Positions 38,077 through 48,604 of a stretch of 64,000 bases of DNA are shown here, piece by piece. Made by a program: the position numbers and the translations under genes. Positions within the stretch are counted from its first letter, which is position 1. Each line of letters begins with the position of its first letter. The DNA comes from Monosporascus cannonballus (taxonomy: Eukaryota > Ascomycota > Sordariomycetes > Xylariales): NCBI GenBank assembly GCA_004154925.1, contig QJNS01000095.1:62001-126000 (forward strand), in the 5' to 3' direction. A model generated the notes under the pieces. The model was not told the origin of the DNA, ran no database searches, and saw only the letters and a program-made list of their open reading frames with translations.

Positions 38077-38079
38077 TAA
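38077..38079. repeat. Right TAA target-site duplication of the Harbinger element
   Basis: TAA directly follows the right inverted repeat CGAACACACCC, matching TAA at 19176-19178. Confidence 0.55.
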
Positions 38080-39084
38080 GAAGACTGACTCTTAAGATCT
38101 AGCGTGGACCGCTACGATTAAACTTCGATTAAGAGAGTTTGGCTGCCTAAGATGATTTAAATAATCTAGGTAATCTGTTTTAGGCTACATAAATTTAACA
38201 GATTTACGACATACTTGTTAAAAGATAAAAAGATATATAATAAACCGATTTTCTATATAAATAGCTACTTATTTAATTTCGTTTTTTATTTTTTAAATTT
38301 AAGTTTTTAATCAGAAATATCATTTTTTAGTTAAGAAAAAAAATCTATAAAAGCTTTACAGAAATAAATAAACTGATAAATTATTTTTTATTTTATTATT
38401 ACCTCTAAAATAAAACTCTATTTCGGATATTGCTTATATCTTCAAATAGGTATATAATACGTTTGTTATATATATACGTTTTTTATCTATAATATTCACG
38501 CTTAACGTTAAGCGGTTTATATATAATTAATTTCGATTATAATATTAAATAGTTATTAAAAATTTCTATTTCAGTATTTTAATTATTACAAATGCTAATA
38601 AACGGCAATAAAACGAATATATTAACTTGAAAAATTTTGAAAAATAAAGGTCGACGTTTTTAATTTCGAATAAATAAAGTTTTTATATTATTAAAACGTT
38701 GTTAGCAATATATTATTTTGTTTTAATTTTTTAAAAACGATTATAAGCGTTTAATATATATATTTCAAATTTAAATACCTTTGCTTTATAAAATAATATA
38801 ACTTTATTTAAAATATTTATAAACGATCTTATATATTATTATGATATATTAATTACTTTGATATTAACCTATTTCAACATATATATAATTTAATAAATAT
38901 ATATTTTATTAAATAACTCGCATGATTTAGCAAAATTCACTTTTATAATTAATATTTATTAAATCTAGAAACACGTCGACTTATTTTTATTAAGTATGGT
39001 GTTGTTTTTTTTTCAGAAATAAAAAAAATACAATAACAAGCCAAAAAGTAAAATAATAATTTAATAAATATAAATTCTTTTAGA

Positions 39085-39210
39085 AAACAAATATATTAGC
39101 AGATATTTATTTAAGTTATATATATTATAACTGCGTACGAGTTTTATAGTATTTTTATACGTGTAGGTCGGCGATAAATCGCCGAGAGTTTGCCGTATAT
39201 ACTCCTGTTT
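39085..39210 (+). repeat. Right copy of the direct repeat flanking the stack
   Basis: Aligned with 18955-19075 in the same orientation (ATATTAGCA .. TTATATATATTATAACT .. GCCGTATATA). This copy keeps more G and C (GGTCGGCGATAAATCGCCGA, itself palindromic) than the left one, so it is the less RIP-affected copy. Confidence 0.5.
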
Positions 39211-39560
39211 TTTTTATATTTTTTCTTTCTTTTTTAAGAAATTTTATAAATATATTTGGATTTAAATTTTTAACATATCAACCTCGGCACCTCTATATAA
39301 TAAAAATTATATTTTATATTTATAAAAATATATATAGCAGTAAACTTCGTTTTAAGAATTTATATATTTTAATATATTTTATGTAACTATTTTTTTAAAA
39401 AAAATAAAATATATAATTTACACAGCATTTATATATTTATAAATTTAACGTTATATCTAAAATATTTTCAGACTTTATATAAGCTATATTTTTAATATTA
39501 CACACTTTCGCTTCACAGTATAATATCAGTTACTTATTATATACTGCGGTGGCTGTAGAG

Positions 39561-40246
39561 TTATTAAAGTTTAAATTATAATGGTTCTAGAAATCGAGAT
39601 GTGCAAATGGGGGAAGTGTGCATTGGTACGTACGTCCCTCTTGGTATTTTGTTGCTACGTCTCTTCATTAGGTGGGGTCGGAGGTTAAGCCGAGGTTCCC
39701 TGTCGGCCTGCCTATAGAGCATGTGGGGCATATGCAGCCATCATCCGTGACTCCGCGTGATACAGTGTTAGGGCATTTGGGTACCTAGGTCGGTACTGGC
39801 TCGTAAGGGCAGACACCCATGGACGGACGACCTTTCTTCGGCACCATATTTCTGACGCAGCACCCCACTAAATCACCCAGGATGGCAGAAACTTCCATTC
39901 ATAAGGACGGGTTGGCGCCTAAAAGAATGGTACTTACCTCATAACAAGTACGGTAGGCCGAGGAGATTACGTATATTAGCAGAGACAGCATAGAATATCG
40001 AAGGCCACTTGATTTAACTATCCGTGTTTGATGATTAACCGCCTCCCGCTTGCAAATTCCCAGGGGTATACTAAACGTGCACCGTTGCTTACCATCAACA
40101 GAATACACCCAGCTCTGAATCCCTAAGTATAACGAATCCCATGAGACGCCAATGCACGCAGCGGACTCGCCGTCCTAACCAGCTCCACGATGACTGGAGC
40201 GCAAAATCATGATAAGGCAAGCCCAACAAGGTTTGGAGACGAAGGA
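39561..40246. other. Intergenic region right of the AT-rich island
   Basis: Composition is back to normal. I see no coding exon, tRNA or repeat beyond a TACCTAGGT word near 39782. It contains the 3' flank of the pinin-domain gene. Confidence 0.5.
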
Positions 40247-41286
40247 TTAGTATATAACGGTGTCTTCTGCTTCTTCCACCATAACGTCGCCAGCGTCATC
40301 TGATTCTTTTTCATGGCCACCCTTACCAGTGTGTGAAGGAGCATGATTAGCAGAATCAGATTGCCAAGTATCAGTGGGACGCTCATCGACAGTCTTACGT
40401 AATGTCTCCTTGGTCTCGGGCGCAGGTTGCTCGATGGCGACGCCAAGAGCTCTGAGCCTCTGTTCTTTGCGTCGTCTGAAGTCGGACGCTTCCCTGTCTA
40501 TGATATTTTCAGTATCTCGAATCTGTTCCTGGATGATGTCTCGTTGCTCAGGTGTCTTTTCCCAGGGCGAGTAATACTGTGGTCGTGATCAGCTTCAACG
40601 ATTATCCTGTATACTAGGTAGACTTACTATCCTGGGGCTGTTTCTGGTGTGCAGGAACCGCGCCTTCGCAAGCATATCTGAGTGTCGCGTACTCATCTGG
40701 GGAATCCCTGTTAATACGGGGACCTTGGATTCGATGAAGTGGAAGAGCGCCTTACAACTTGTTCGTCAAACTTGATCTGCTCCACCTTGCGTGCGGCATT
40801 GAGCCCAGCAAGCTTCTCTTGTCTATGTTTATCATCCTCGGCTCGTTGTTGGGAGACTCTTGCCTGTTGTCGTCGCTCAATTTCTTGCCGTCTCTTCTGT
40901 TGAGAGTTGGTCGTGGTTTGACTTAATGTATTGAGCAAACTACCATACAACCGCTTTCCACGGCTCCTCTCCTCTTGCGACGTGCCTTGACGGCGATCTG
41001 CGCTTCGGTCCTTCGGTACGTGCGGTGATTTTGGTGACGCGTCTCTCCCGGTTGCGTCATTGACTTTGCTCCTCTTCGGCGAGATTGGGGGCTCATGGTT
41101 GGTAGGCGGAGGTGAAGATGCCTTCCGCTTATGCGCCTTGTCGTCTTCGGTGGGCTCGACGACCTTAAGCTCTAGGCCCGGACTAGACCGTCTGGGAGGA
41201 CTAGGCGAAATTGTTAGCCCACCGGTGTGTTCGCAATACAGAAGATAGCCCAAGCTGTCTTTTTACCTCTTATCATTGGCAGGCAT
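40247..41286 (-). CDS. Pinin/SDK/MemA-domain protein (predicted nuclear, splicing-associated)
   Basis: Fungal member of the pinin family, whose animal members act in the nuclear exon-junction/ASAP-PSAP context and in mRNA processing. Four exons join in phase: 41286-41267, 41200-40756, 40696-40628 and 40576-40247 (287 residues). The first exon is only 20 nt (MPANDK plus two bases), confirmed by a CTAAC branch before the next acceptor. The N-terminal third is Pro/Ser-rich with a KRK basic cluster. The domain hallmark GKRLYGSLLNTLSQ is at about 98-111. An Arg/Glu-rich coiled coil (about 112-160) follows, then the family ARFLHTR..PRIYYSPWEKTPEQ segment built by the last two joins. The C-terminus is acidic. 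It is divergent from the Rds3 gene, 709 bp away. The family assignment is strong; the exact fungal function is inferred. Confidence 0.9.
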
Positions 41287-41995
41287 AATGCGGAAGCGGC
41301 AAAGGGTCTCGGCCTGGAGTTAAAAGGAACCATGCATCTATACGGGGTAAAATGTACAGACTCGATACACGATATACCGGTCATTAGATAATCAGGATGG
41401 GAGAGTCGAAGAGTAGTAGTAGGAGGTAGACAATTAAGACTACCTACAATCAATTTTACCGAGGATGGAGAGGGAGTCGCAAGGCTGAACGAGATCTCGC
41501 TAGCCAAGCACCAGGTCTTATTCGAGGCATATCAGTGGAACCAAGGAACTCGGTATCTACATGTGTCCACTTGTTGCCGGTGTTATGCGACCAACCAGAT
41601 ATGCATAACCCACGTTGCGTATGTAATAATGCATAAGCAGTCGGTATGCAGAGAGCTCTTGTGTGCCGCAGCAGCTTCAAGGTGTCCGCACGTACCTAGG
41701 TAGGTACATAGGGAGGTAGGTAGGCAGCTAATGAACGTGTACCCAGTTACGGTAGCTCCAGCCAAGGTTTGAACCTCGTTTCAGAGAAATCTCCAGAAAT
41801 ATCAGAGTAGCGGCAAGGCTGAGAAATCATTTACACACGGCTATTACTATCGCCAGCAATACTTACGCTTCTGCGCTTCACATCCTCTCTATTACGCAAC
41901 GAAGACCTCCCTTTAACATTGCAAGCCTCTCAGATTATACTTCGCGCGTCCAATACTAGCCGGGAAAAGCATCTGAGGTTTGGACGAGCCACAAG
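41287..41995. promoter_or_regulatory. Shared divergent promoter region, pinin gene and rds3
   Basis: The 709 bp between the two start codons must hold both promoters and 5' UTRs. A cluster of GTACCTAGGTAGGTACATAG-like words lies at about 41692-41735. No individual transcription factor site can be claimed. Confidence 0.45.
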
Positions 41996-42480
41996 ATGTC
42001 GCGCCATCATCCGTAAGTCGCGCCATTCATTCTCCCTTCCCGTCCGTCCGGCCGTTGTTGTTCGTTAACTAACGCGCCCTCCCAATGCAGCGACCTCGTA
42101 ATGTGCCGCAAGCAGTCCGGCATCGCGATCGGGCGCCTGTGCGAGAAGTGCGACGGGAAGTGCCCGGTGTGCGACTCGTACGTGCGGCCGACGACGCTCG
42201 TGCGCATCTGCGACGAATGCAGCTTCGGCAACTACCAGAACAAATGTGTCGTCTGCGGCGGCGAGGGCATCTCCGACGCCTTCTACTGCTTCGAGTGCAC
42301 GCGCCTCGAGAAGGACCGCGACGGGTGCCCCAAGATCATAAACCTCGGAAGTTCCAGGACCGACGTGAGTCCCACCTACTACTTGCAAGCCGTGTATCCT
42401 ATTGCGTGCCGGGACGTGATGCTGACTCCGAGTGTGTGCAGTTATTCTACCAGAAAAAAACGAATCGGACAGGGTACTAG
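41996..42480 (+). CDS. rds3: Rds3/PHF5A, zinc-finger subunit of splicing factor SF3b
   Basis: Small zinc-knot protein of the SF3b complex in the U2 snRNP, needed for branch-site recognition. Exons 41996-42012 (17 nt), 42091-42364 and 42442-42480 join in phase to 109 residues; the animal protein has 110. The sequence runs [16 protein letters not shown] and ends [12 protein letters not shown], both diagnostic. CxxC pairs coordinating zinc are plain ([30 protein letters not shown]). Introns are 42013-42090 (GTAAGT, with a CTAAC branch) and 42365-42441 (GTGAGT). The first exon ends inside the sixth codon, so the open reading frame alone hides the true start. Confidence 0.97.
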
Positions 42481-42810
42481 CACTTATGCCGCCCGGGTCT
42501 GGGCGCTTTTTGGGAAAGGGAGTGTGTGTCGGCTCGGAGCATGTTGGTACGGTCCATCTGTTGGGGATAGGGGGGATCCCACGTCACGATTGCATCTGCG
42601 GGCGTTCGGCGAATTTTGACGGTTGAAAACTCTGTGAATTTCATATCAATTCAGGCCTGCTTCTTTCCTCCGCCTACAGACATATTGCCTTTTTGGCAGT
42701 AACAAACGAGATGTGGCAGTCCGGGGTATGGCCCGCACCCATTATTCATAATATACAATGTTGGTGCTGTACACTATCACATTGTGATGAGGACAGAAAC
42801 ATTAATGCAA
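42481..42810. other. Tail-to-tail intergenic region
   Basis: About 330 bp between the 3' ends of rds3 and the Pex26-like gene. Nothing beyond presumed 3' UTRs is visible. Confidence 0.5.
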
Positions 42811-43891
42811 CTAGATATAGCTGACTTTGACGCCCATCCCTGCCGTTGCCTTCACTTTACTCCAGCCCTTTCCGAGGATCTGCTGAATCCGTTTCCGGAT
42901 ATTCCTTTTGCCGAACACAATAACAAATGAAATAATGAAAGCCATCAACTTCATCAGTAGCATTGGGTTGGCCTTAAATGTGGCGCCCATCTGCTCAATG
43001 ACGTTTCGCAAGTTGGCCAGAATCATAGCAGCCCGAGCACTAATCCCGGGCTGTGCTGCGGCTTTTCCTTTAGCTTTCGCGGCAGATGACTTTGCTGGGC
43101 GTGATATTGCAGATGATCCGGGTCTGTGGCGTGTAGCCTTGCTGGTTCCAGATGAATTCGGGGCACCGTCAACGCCATAGTCAACTTCGCTGCCTTCCCG
43201 TCTTGCTCGCTCCTCCTCTATACGCCGGCGTTCCCTTGCCTCGTTCTCTGCGCGCAGCCTCCGGGCCTCCTCCAAATCTTTTTGCAGTTGATCGTCTTGT
43301 CTCTGCTTCTCCTCGCGCTCCCTCCGCTCCGCCTCTACTTTCTCGTCTTGTAGGCTCTGGAGAGCTTGTAGAAATGCTTCCCTCCTCTCCTCATCCAATA
43401 CTGAGCTGACGCTTATGAATTCCCGGGCATAGTCCCACTCGTCGTTACGTAACAAGACATGTAACGTGTAAAGCTCTAAGATCTTGACTCTCGCATTTAG
43501 ATCCCTCGGCGTGTCAGCTCCGCTAGGCCCTTTAGAATGTGCTCGCCGGGTTCGAGAAGATACTCGAGACGGGTTCGTTGCTTCTAACCGTTGAGAAATA
43601 TCGAAGTCTGGTGTACTGGATGCGGCCAAGTAGTTCTCCAATCGCTTTTGATTCAAGACCTGGCTCCTTGCATGCGCAAGTAAGAGCGTAGCTCTGTGGG
43701 TCTCATGTCAGTCAACCTTCAAGGAAGCGATGAAGTTCTGCAGCACGAATTGACAAGCCCCCTTAAAGAGTATAATCGTTGAGGTCCCCTTGGGGTACCA
43801 TCGCCGACTCCCTCTTTGGCAAAATGATTTTTGACTTTCTAGACAGTGATATAATCGTCGGCAAACCCCTCTTTAGAAATATGGTCGTCGG

Positions 43892-43961
<70 letters not shown>

Positions 43962-44673
43962 CTCGNNNNNGGCGTCCCCCCCCCCCCCCTCAAGTGCATA
44001 ATCGTTGACTTTCTCTGCTGAAAATAGTCACTGACTTCCCGATTGAGCGACAGCCAAGGTCTTGGGATGCGCCTAGTGACAATCTGTCACCCCCAACATG
44101 TTGCGTGCACGGCATCTTCACCAGGTAGATGCAAATGACCGTCCCGCCGGATATATGAGATCGAACTTACAAGTTGATGACTACATCGGAGTCGACATCT
44201 CCTTCAACACCATGATAGCCGAACTGGACCACCTCTTCCCATACGTCTCCGTCCCTGACCTTGCTGCACAGAGCACGCCACTCTTGAACGCCAAAGGTGT
44301 CTTTTCCCTCGTCGGGTTCCAACTCAAGGATGGCGTTCAGGATAGTCAAGTATAGACTCCAGACCTTTATACGCGTTGACCTAGATGCCCGCGCAACGGG
44401 TGCTGGCTCGGTGTGACCGCTCGCATCTGCATTCTCGGCGGGCGGTGTGATGAGCGGCTGTACTGTCGACAGTGCCTCGGGCAGGCGACGCGTCAGAAAC
44501 AATTGCGAGGCCTGGCGATATGTCTTAGATATACTGGAGGACGACGGGCGGGAGCTCGTCGACGAGGCTAGCGACGAAATAGAGTTGGAGAGGACAAGGG
44601 AGCGGAATGCATCAGTGCCGGTCGGGCTCAGAGTTGTGGAATAGGATACATCGGACGCCATGTCTGCCGGCAT
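42811..44673 (-). CDS. Tail-anchored membrane protein, candidate Pex26/Pex15-like peroxin
   Basis: Two exons, 44673-44171 and 43693-42811, join in phase ([19 protein letters not shown]) to 461 residues. The N-terminal half contains helical, TPR-like sequence ([33 protein letters not shown]). The middle (about 270-330) is a highly charged Glu/Arg coiled coil. Near the C-terminus lies one hydrophobic stretch, [17 protein letters not shown], followed by about 30 basic residues. This layout, a helical cytosolic part plus a C-tail anchor, fits Pex26, the membrane anchor for the Pex1-Pex6 export ATPases. I infer this from architecture, not a diagnostic motif; a Golgi or ER tail-anchored tether is the alternative. 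An in-frame second ATG at 44661 is possible. The single intron (44170-43694, 477 bp as assembled) contains a minisatellite and a sequence gap, so its true length is unknown. Confidence 0.72.
43771..44045. repeat. Degenerate 26-29 bp minisatellite inside an intron
   Basis: Variants of ATAATCGTCGGC/ATAATCGTTGAC recur at about 43771, 43797, 43823, 43850, 43879, 43997 and 44024, each followed by a CTTT- or CCCCT-containing spacer. The spacing is 26-29 bp. The array is interrupted by the poly-G/N/poly-C artefact, so the copy number is unknown. Confidence 0.65.
43894..43989. other. Assembly gap: poly-G, five N, poly-C
   Basis: A run of 68 G (43894-43961), then CTCG, five N (43966-43970), GGCGT and 14 C (43976-43989). 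The mirror arrangement of G before and C after the N block is what one expects if reads from both sides end in false poly-G, as two-colour sequencing chemistry produces. The real intron sequence here is missing. Confidence 0.85.
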
Positions 44674-47548
44674 ACAATTACATCCGTGTTGGCATGGCAG
44701 GGGAAATAAATAGTCAGCCCCTCATCTGAGGAAACTCATCGATACCTATGCAATCGGAGTCTTTGAAATGGCATGCGATGACTGGCATGCGATGACTGGC
44801 ATGCGTTGGCGTGGGGACGTATTGAAGTGTGATGTTTTTGTTGGGTGCGGGCGAGCTTTCCTTTCGGCGATCAACACACAACACTACTGTCCGCTCAAGG
44901 CTGGCCCCATGTGGTGCTTATGCCTCGGTTCCTTCGGCCCTGGCTAGCCTAAGTGGGAGAAATTCCGGTACGGACATCAACTTCTCCACACGAACTGGCT
45001 CCAGGTGAGCCCGTGTGCCTGGCGTAACAAACTCTGCGTGTCAAGTCAAGGTGGTCGACAAAATAATTAATAATGTCAATGGGTGTGTTATGCCTCTGGG
45101 CACTAACGTTATCATTTTTTTATGTCCACTACCTTACATGTCTCCTAAGGACATGAACACACAGGCAGGAGGATTACTGGTAGTTTAATGTAACTTGAAC
45201 CCTGAAAATGGGGCTGCTAGTAGCAACTTAGGCCTGCCTTGACGATCAACATCAACATCACCATCACCATCACCGTAATTCATAGCTAGACCACTTGTTA
45301 CGATAGTTGACAACGTCCGACCGTCTTTCCTTAACAATAACGTCCAGTTCATCTTATATTGTAACCTTGTCTTCCCAGTATCGTCCACCCCGTGGCCCTT
45401 TTTTGTTGATGTTATCAATACCCTCTCTATTTTAATCACTATATATTTTATGGAACAGCTGATACGTTCTAGGTCAGCCTTGCAATGTCCGACTTCCTTA
45501 TTGGCTACTAATCACATATATGGGTGATTTTGATTATTATGGTAGAGCTGACCAGGAAAGAATGTAATACTTCTAGCAACGACCCCGACCACGACATTGG
45601 ACACGACACAGAAGTAATGTGTGCCATCTCAGTGTTCCCATCAAATACCAATTATATGGCTTTTTCGGAGCTCTGAATATATCCTTATATATAACCTAGT
45701 CTCTGTGACAGTCCGCTTCTTTTATCCAAATATTCTCTAACCACACCCATTCCAGAGTGGGTTATCTCCTGTGGTCGGTTACTGCCATTCAATTGCTTCA
45801 TCGTTTTACCAAGATGCCAAGCCCTATCAGCATAAGTTGAAGCTGACAGTCTGGATTCTATGTGGCTCTATATGGCCACTGCTGTATCAGTCTTCTCTCC
45901 TGTCATCTCTTAAGGGCTGGAGATCATTAACAAAACCGTGCAATGATGATATATATGGCCCTCTTGGCCGCATTAAAAAGGTTGCTCTGTATCATGCCGA
46001 ATTCCATACATATCATTAACGAAGCTACTATGCATAACAGTAACAAGGATGCCAGATGATCATATAAAGGTACAAAAGTAGCTGTTAGGTAGCAATAGAG
46101 ATAGCCATTGACGCCTGTCCTTCCTAACCATATGGGGGAAAGCCCCCTATATATAGTCGCAGGAACCCCGTCCAGAAGCTTCTGCCGAATTCCCTGACAG
46201 CTGTTGCTGCTTGGACGGAAATAAGCACATTAATACCACTACTACCTCCTCTTACAGTGGCCACGTAATTCTCAGGCAGAGAGCGACAATTTTAGAGTAC
46301 GTGGTTACTATTAAGTTTAACCCATCACCCAGGGACATGCCAGCTAATACGATGTTTGCTTATTCCAAGTATCAGCCACAGGTTAAAATATGCTAGAGTA
46401 ACAGCTTAAGAGCCGTTACTACCAGGACAAACAAGTTGCTGAACAGAGGTGAGTACGAGAACATAGTTAGTGCCCCTGCTATGCTCTTCAACAACGGGTA
46501 GCTATATAAACTATGTGTCTGTCATGACGGCCACTTGAGCTACTACGTCAAGCTGGATTGCCCCAAAAAAGGATACAGAATTCAGGTCCAACAGTCTCAA
46601 ACCTAAGAGACTTCGAATGGATATATCAGGAGATAATGTGTATCCCCCTTTTGCGTCCCAGAAACCAAGGGGCAAGGGCCTTTCGTGGATATATAGGCGC
46701 CTTCACCTCCTAGGCTGCCCCTTCTGCGTTTCACTCTGTACTTCACCCTTCTCCATGACGGGATATATGCTTATATGAGCAGTGCCGCAACAATGTTAAC
46801 AGTAACAACTTCGAAATCCTGCTATTAGATCACGTCGTCAATAAGGCAACCACGCCAATACACCTGCTATTACCTGTGCTGAATACATAACCTTACAGGT
46901 CATAACAACGGCTTCGGGTTCGTTACAATCAGGTCAAAACGTCGCCAAGAGGGTCAGCACGCTAATATGGCCATTGTCTTCTCCTATCCTGCCTAGACGC
47001 CTGTTACATGCTTCTCCTGGTTAGCAGCAACCACACTTACGCAGTTACTATCTCCTTTTAAGCTAGCAAGCTGGCTCTCCATCTAGCTCAAGTTAGAAAG
47101 CAGCTTGGAGTCGTATCGTTAAATGAATGGAGCGCCGACGAAGCAGTGGCCAACCACGGCTCCTATCTCCTCCTTTTATAGCTAGCTAGGTCGTACATAT
47201 TCCCTTATCAACAGCAACGAATTTGGAATTGTTGCTATCAGTTAACTGCATCGCCGAGACGGCAAGCATGCTAACGTAGTCTCCTTTGTGCTAGCTGGCT
47301 ACCTGGTAGTTGGTTATTCCATGCTTCACTGGCGATAGTGGCAAAGCTCAGAGTCGTCACTAAATAAATACTGCATCGTTGATAAACCAGGTACGTTGAC
47401 ACAGCTACCGCTTTCTTCGTGCTGACCTCGCTTGCTGTTACATATCTGCCCGGGTTAACATCAACGACTCCGTACTGATTAGTCTTAACTAAATGCATCG
47501 CCGATAAGGCAAGAGTGCATAAACTTACTGGTACAGGCGAGATAACAG
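44674..47548. other. 2.9-kb region without a recognised gene; several simple repeats
   Basis: Short open frames on both strands lack motifs. I see a 14-bp tandem repeat GGCATGCGATGACT (44770 onward, about 2.6 copies), an ATC/AAC/ACC trinucleotide stretch at 45244-45272, and a diverged tandem array from about 46831. Moderate AT content and abundant stops suggest decayed sequence, though not the heavy RIP of the main island. Confidence 0.5.
46831..47530. repeat. Diverged tandem repeat, unit roughly 110-125 bp
   Basis: A core resembling GCATCGCCGATAAGGCAAG with a downstream TCTCCTTTT..GCTAGCTGGCT part recurs at about 46831, 46939, 47131, 47248, 47373 and 47495. The last three are 125 and 122 bp apart; earlier copies are more diverged and less regular. 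The array stops just before the coding-like island at 47549. Confidence 0.5.
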
Positions 47549-47925
47549 GGAAGCTGTTCCTCAAGCTGGCCTACCGCCTGTTCTCCGGCAACGAGCACAC
47601 GAAGCTCCACAGCGAGAGTATGCACTCGCCCAGCAGCAACGCGGAGAACGGGACCGCCGCCGCCGCCGCCGGCCGCGGCACGAAGAAGCCCCTGAACAGC
47701 CTCCTGGACGACGACGATATATCCCCGACGAAACTCCGGGACCTGCAGCTGAAGCACCCGGGTCTCGTAGCGGCTCCCAGCACCAAGCTGGAGCTGGAAT
47801 CCATGCCCGGCGAAACCTATTCGCCCCGGGAGGCCCATATACTCCCTCCTTGGACCAACTACTTCTGGTCCGTATATGGAAACAAGATGCGGGTGTGCCG
47901 GGCGGGCGTCATATCCTTGGTGTAG
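47549..47925 (+). CDS. Orphan coding-like island, unrecognised (possibly partial)
   Basis: From 47549 to the TAG at 47923-47925 the plus strand is open with strongly GC-ending codons (CTG TTC CTC AAG CTG GCC and so on), unlike the flanking sequence. The translation begins KLFLKLAYRLFSGNEHTKLH, contains an Ala run (GTAAAAAG), an acidic LLDDDD and PPWTNYFW. There is no ATG at its start; the preceding GATAACAG could be a splice acceptor for an exon I cannot find, or the first in-frame ATG near 47620 is used. I do not recognise a domain. It may be one exon of a real gene, or a captured gene fragment next to the tandem array. Confidence 0.38.
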
Positions 47926-48604
47926 ATAGTGAAATAGCAAAAAGTGCCAAAAATCGAATAATCACGCCATCACCCAGGCAGTCAGAAAACCAGATGGAAA
48001 AAAAGGTTGAAAATCGAATAGCGGGGGGCACATACGGATATTGCAACTGGTAATAATATCCAGGTAGTCGTAAGTAACGTAACTGTTATCTATGGCTGGA
48101 GTCTGGTTGACGAATTGCAACAATAAGAATTAGAGATACTGTTAAGTTATATGCGAAGGCAACGTGTAGTTGTTCATTGTCGGCTCTTAAAAGGTGCAGC
48201 TATAGCTGGTACTTCTTGTAAAGTGGCTCTAGATGTTATTTAGAGAAGGAATTATGCAATTCAGTATTTAGTCATTAAGGTGCCAGTTCGAATACTGCGG
48301 CTTATGAGATTTTCTTCCAGAGTTCGATCGATTTATGTAATCGCACGCTTTTTCGTAACAGGACCCTGAGCTCCTCACGACTCGTCTGCCGTAACAATTT
48401 GCGGCAAGTCATTACGTCTGTCTGCCTACATGGTATTCAACATAATAACATTTTACTATGAAACCCAGGATAGTGCCAGCCGTCGTCATTACCTTAACGG
48501 ACCCGTGGTCCACCAGTTAATCGCAAAGCCTGGCTATACCTTCGAAAAATGCCGCGCTCGCAGCTATATGCCTCTTTCTCAAATCCGACATAGAAAGTGG
48601 TGTC
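47926..48604. other. Intergenic region, nothing recognised
   Basis: About 680 bp with short, stop-rich frames. A sequence near 48278-48292 (CCAGTTCGAATACTG) superficially resembles a tRNA T-arm, but no acceptor or anticodon arms can be folded around it. Confidence 0.5.

Larger units (their letters stand above)
18430..39560. other. AT-rich, RIP-degraded heterochromatin-like island
   Basis: Base composition switches sharply near 18430 and returns to normal near 39560. Inside, TpA is very frequent, C and G are scarce, and no long open frame survives, although transposon protein remnants can be read through the stops. Paired repeat copies differ mainly by C-to-T and G-to-A changes, the signature of repeat-induced point mutation. 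Pockets of more normal composition remain at about 19180-19520, around the inner LTRs and near 38030-38170. The content is a nested set of transposons listed separately. No host gene was found inside. Confidence 0.93.

Noticed and set aside
18430..39560. Regional centromere
   Set aside because: The AT-rich block is fully consistent with nested RIPed transposons and is short for a centromere in this group; no independent evidence supports it.
43771..44045. CRISPR-like array from regularly spaced repeats
   Set aside because: Units are degenerate, have no constant-length unique spacers and lie in a eukaryotic intron; a minisatellite explains them.
48278..48292. tRNA gene suggested by a TTCGAAT T-loop
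   Set aside because: The arms around it do not pair and no acceptor stem or anticodon arm is present.
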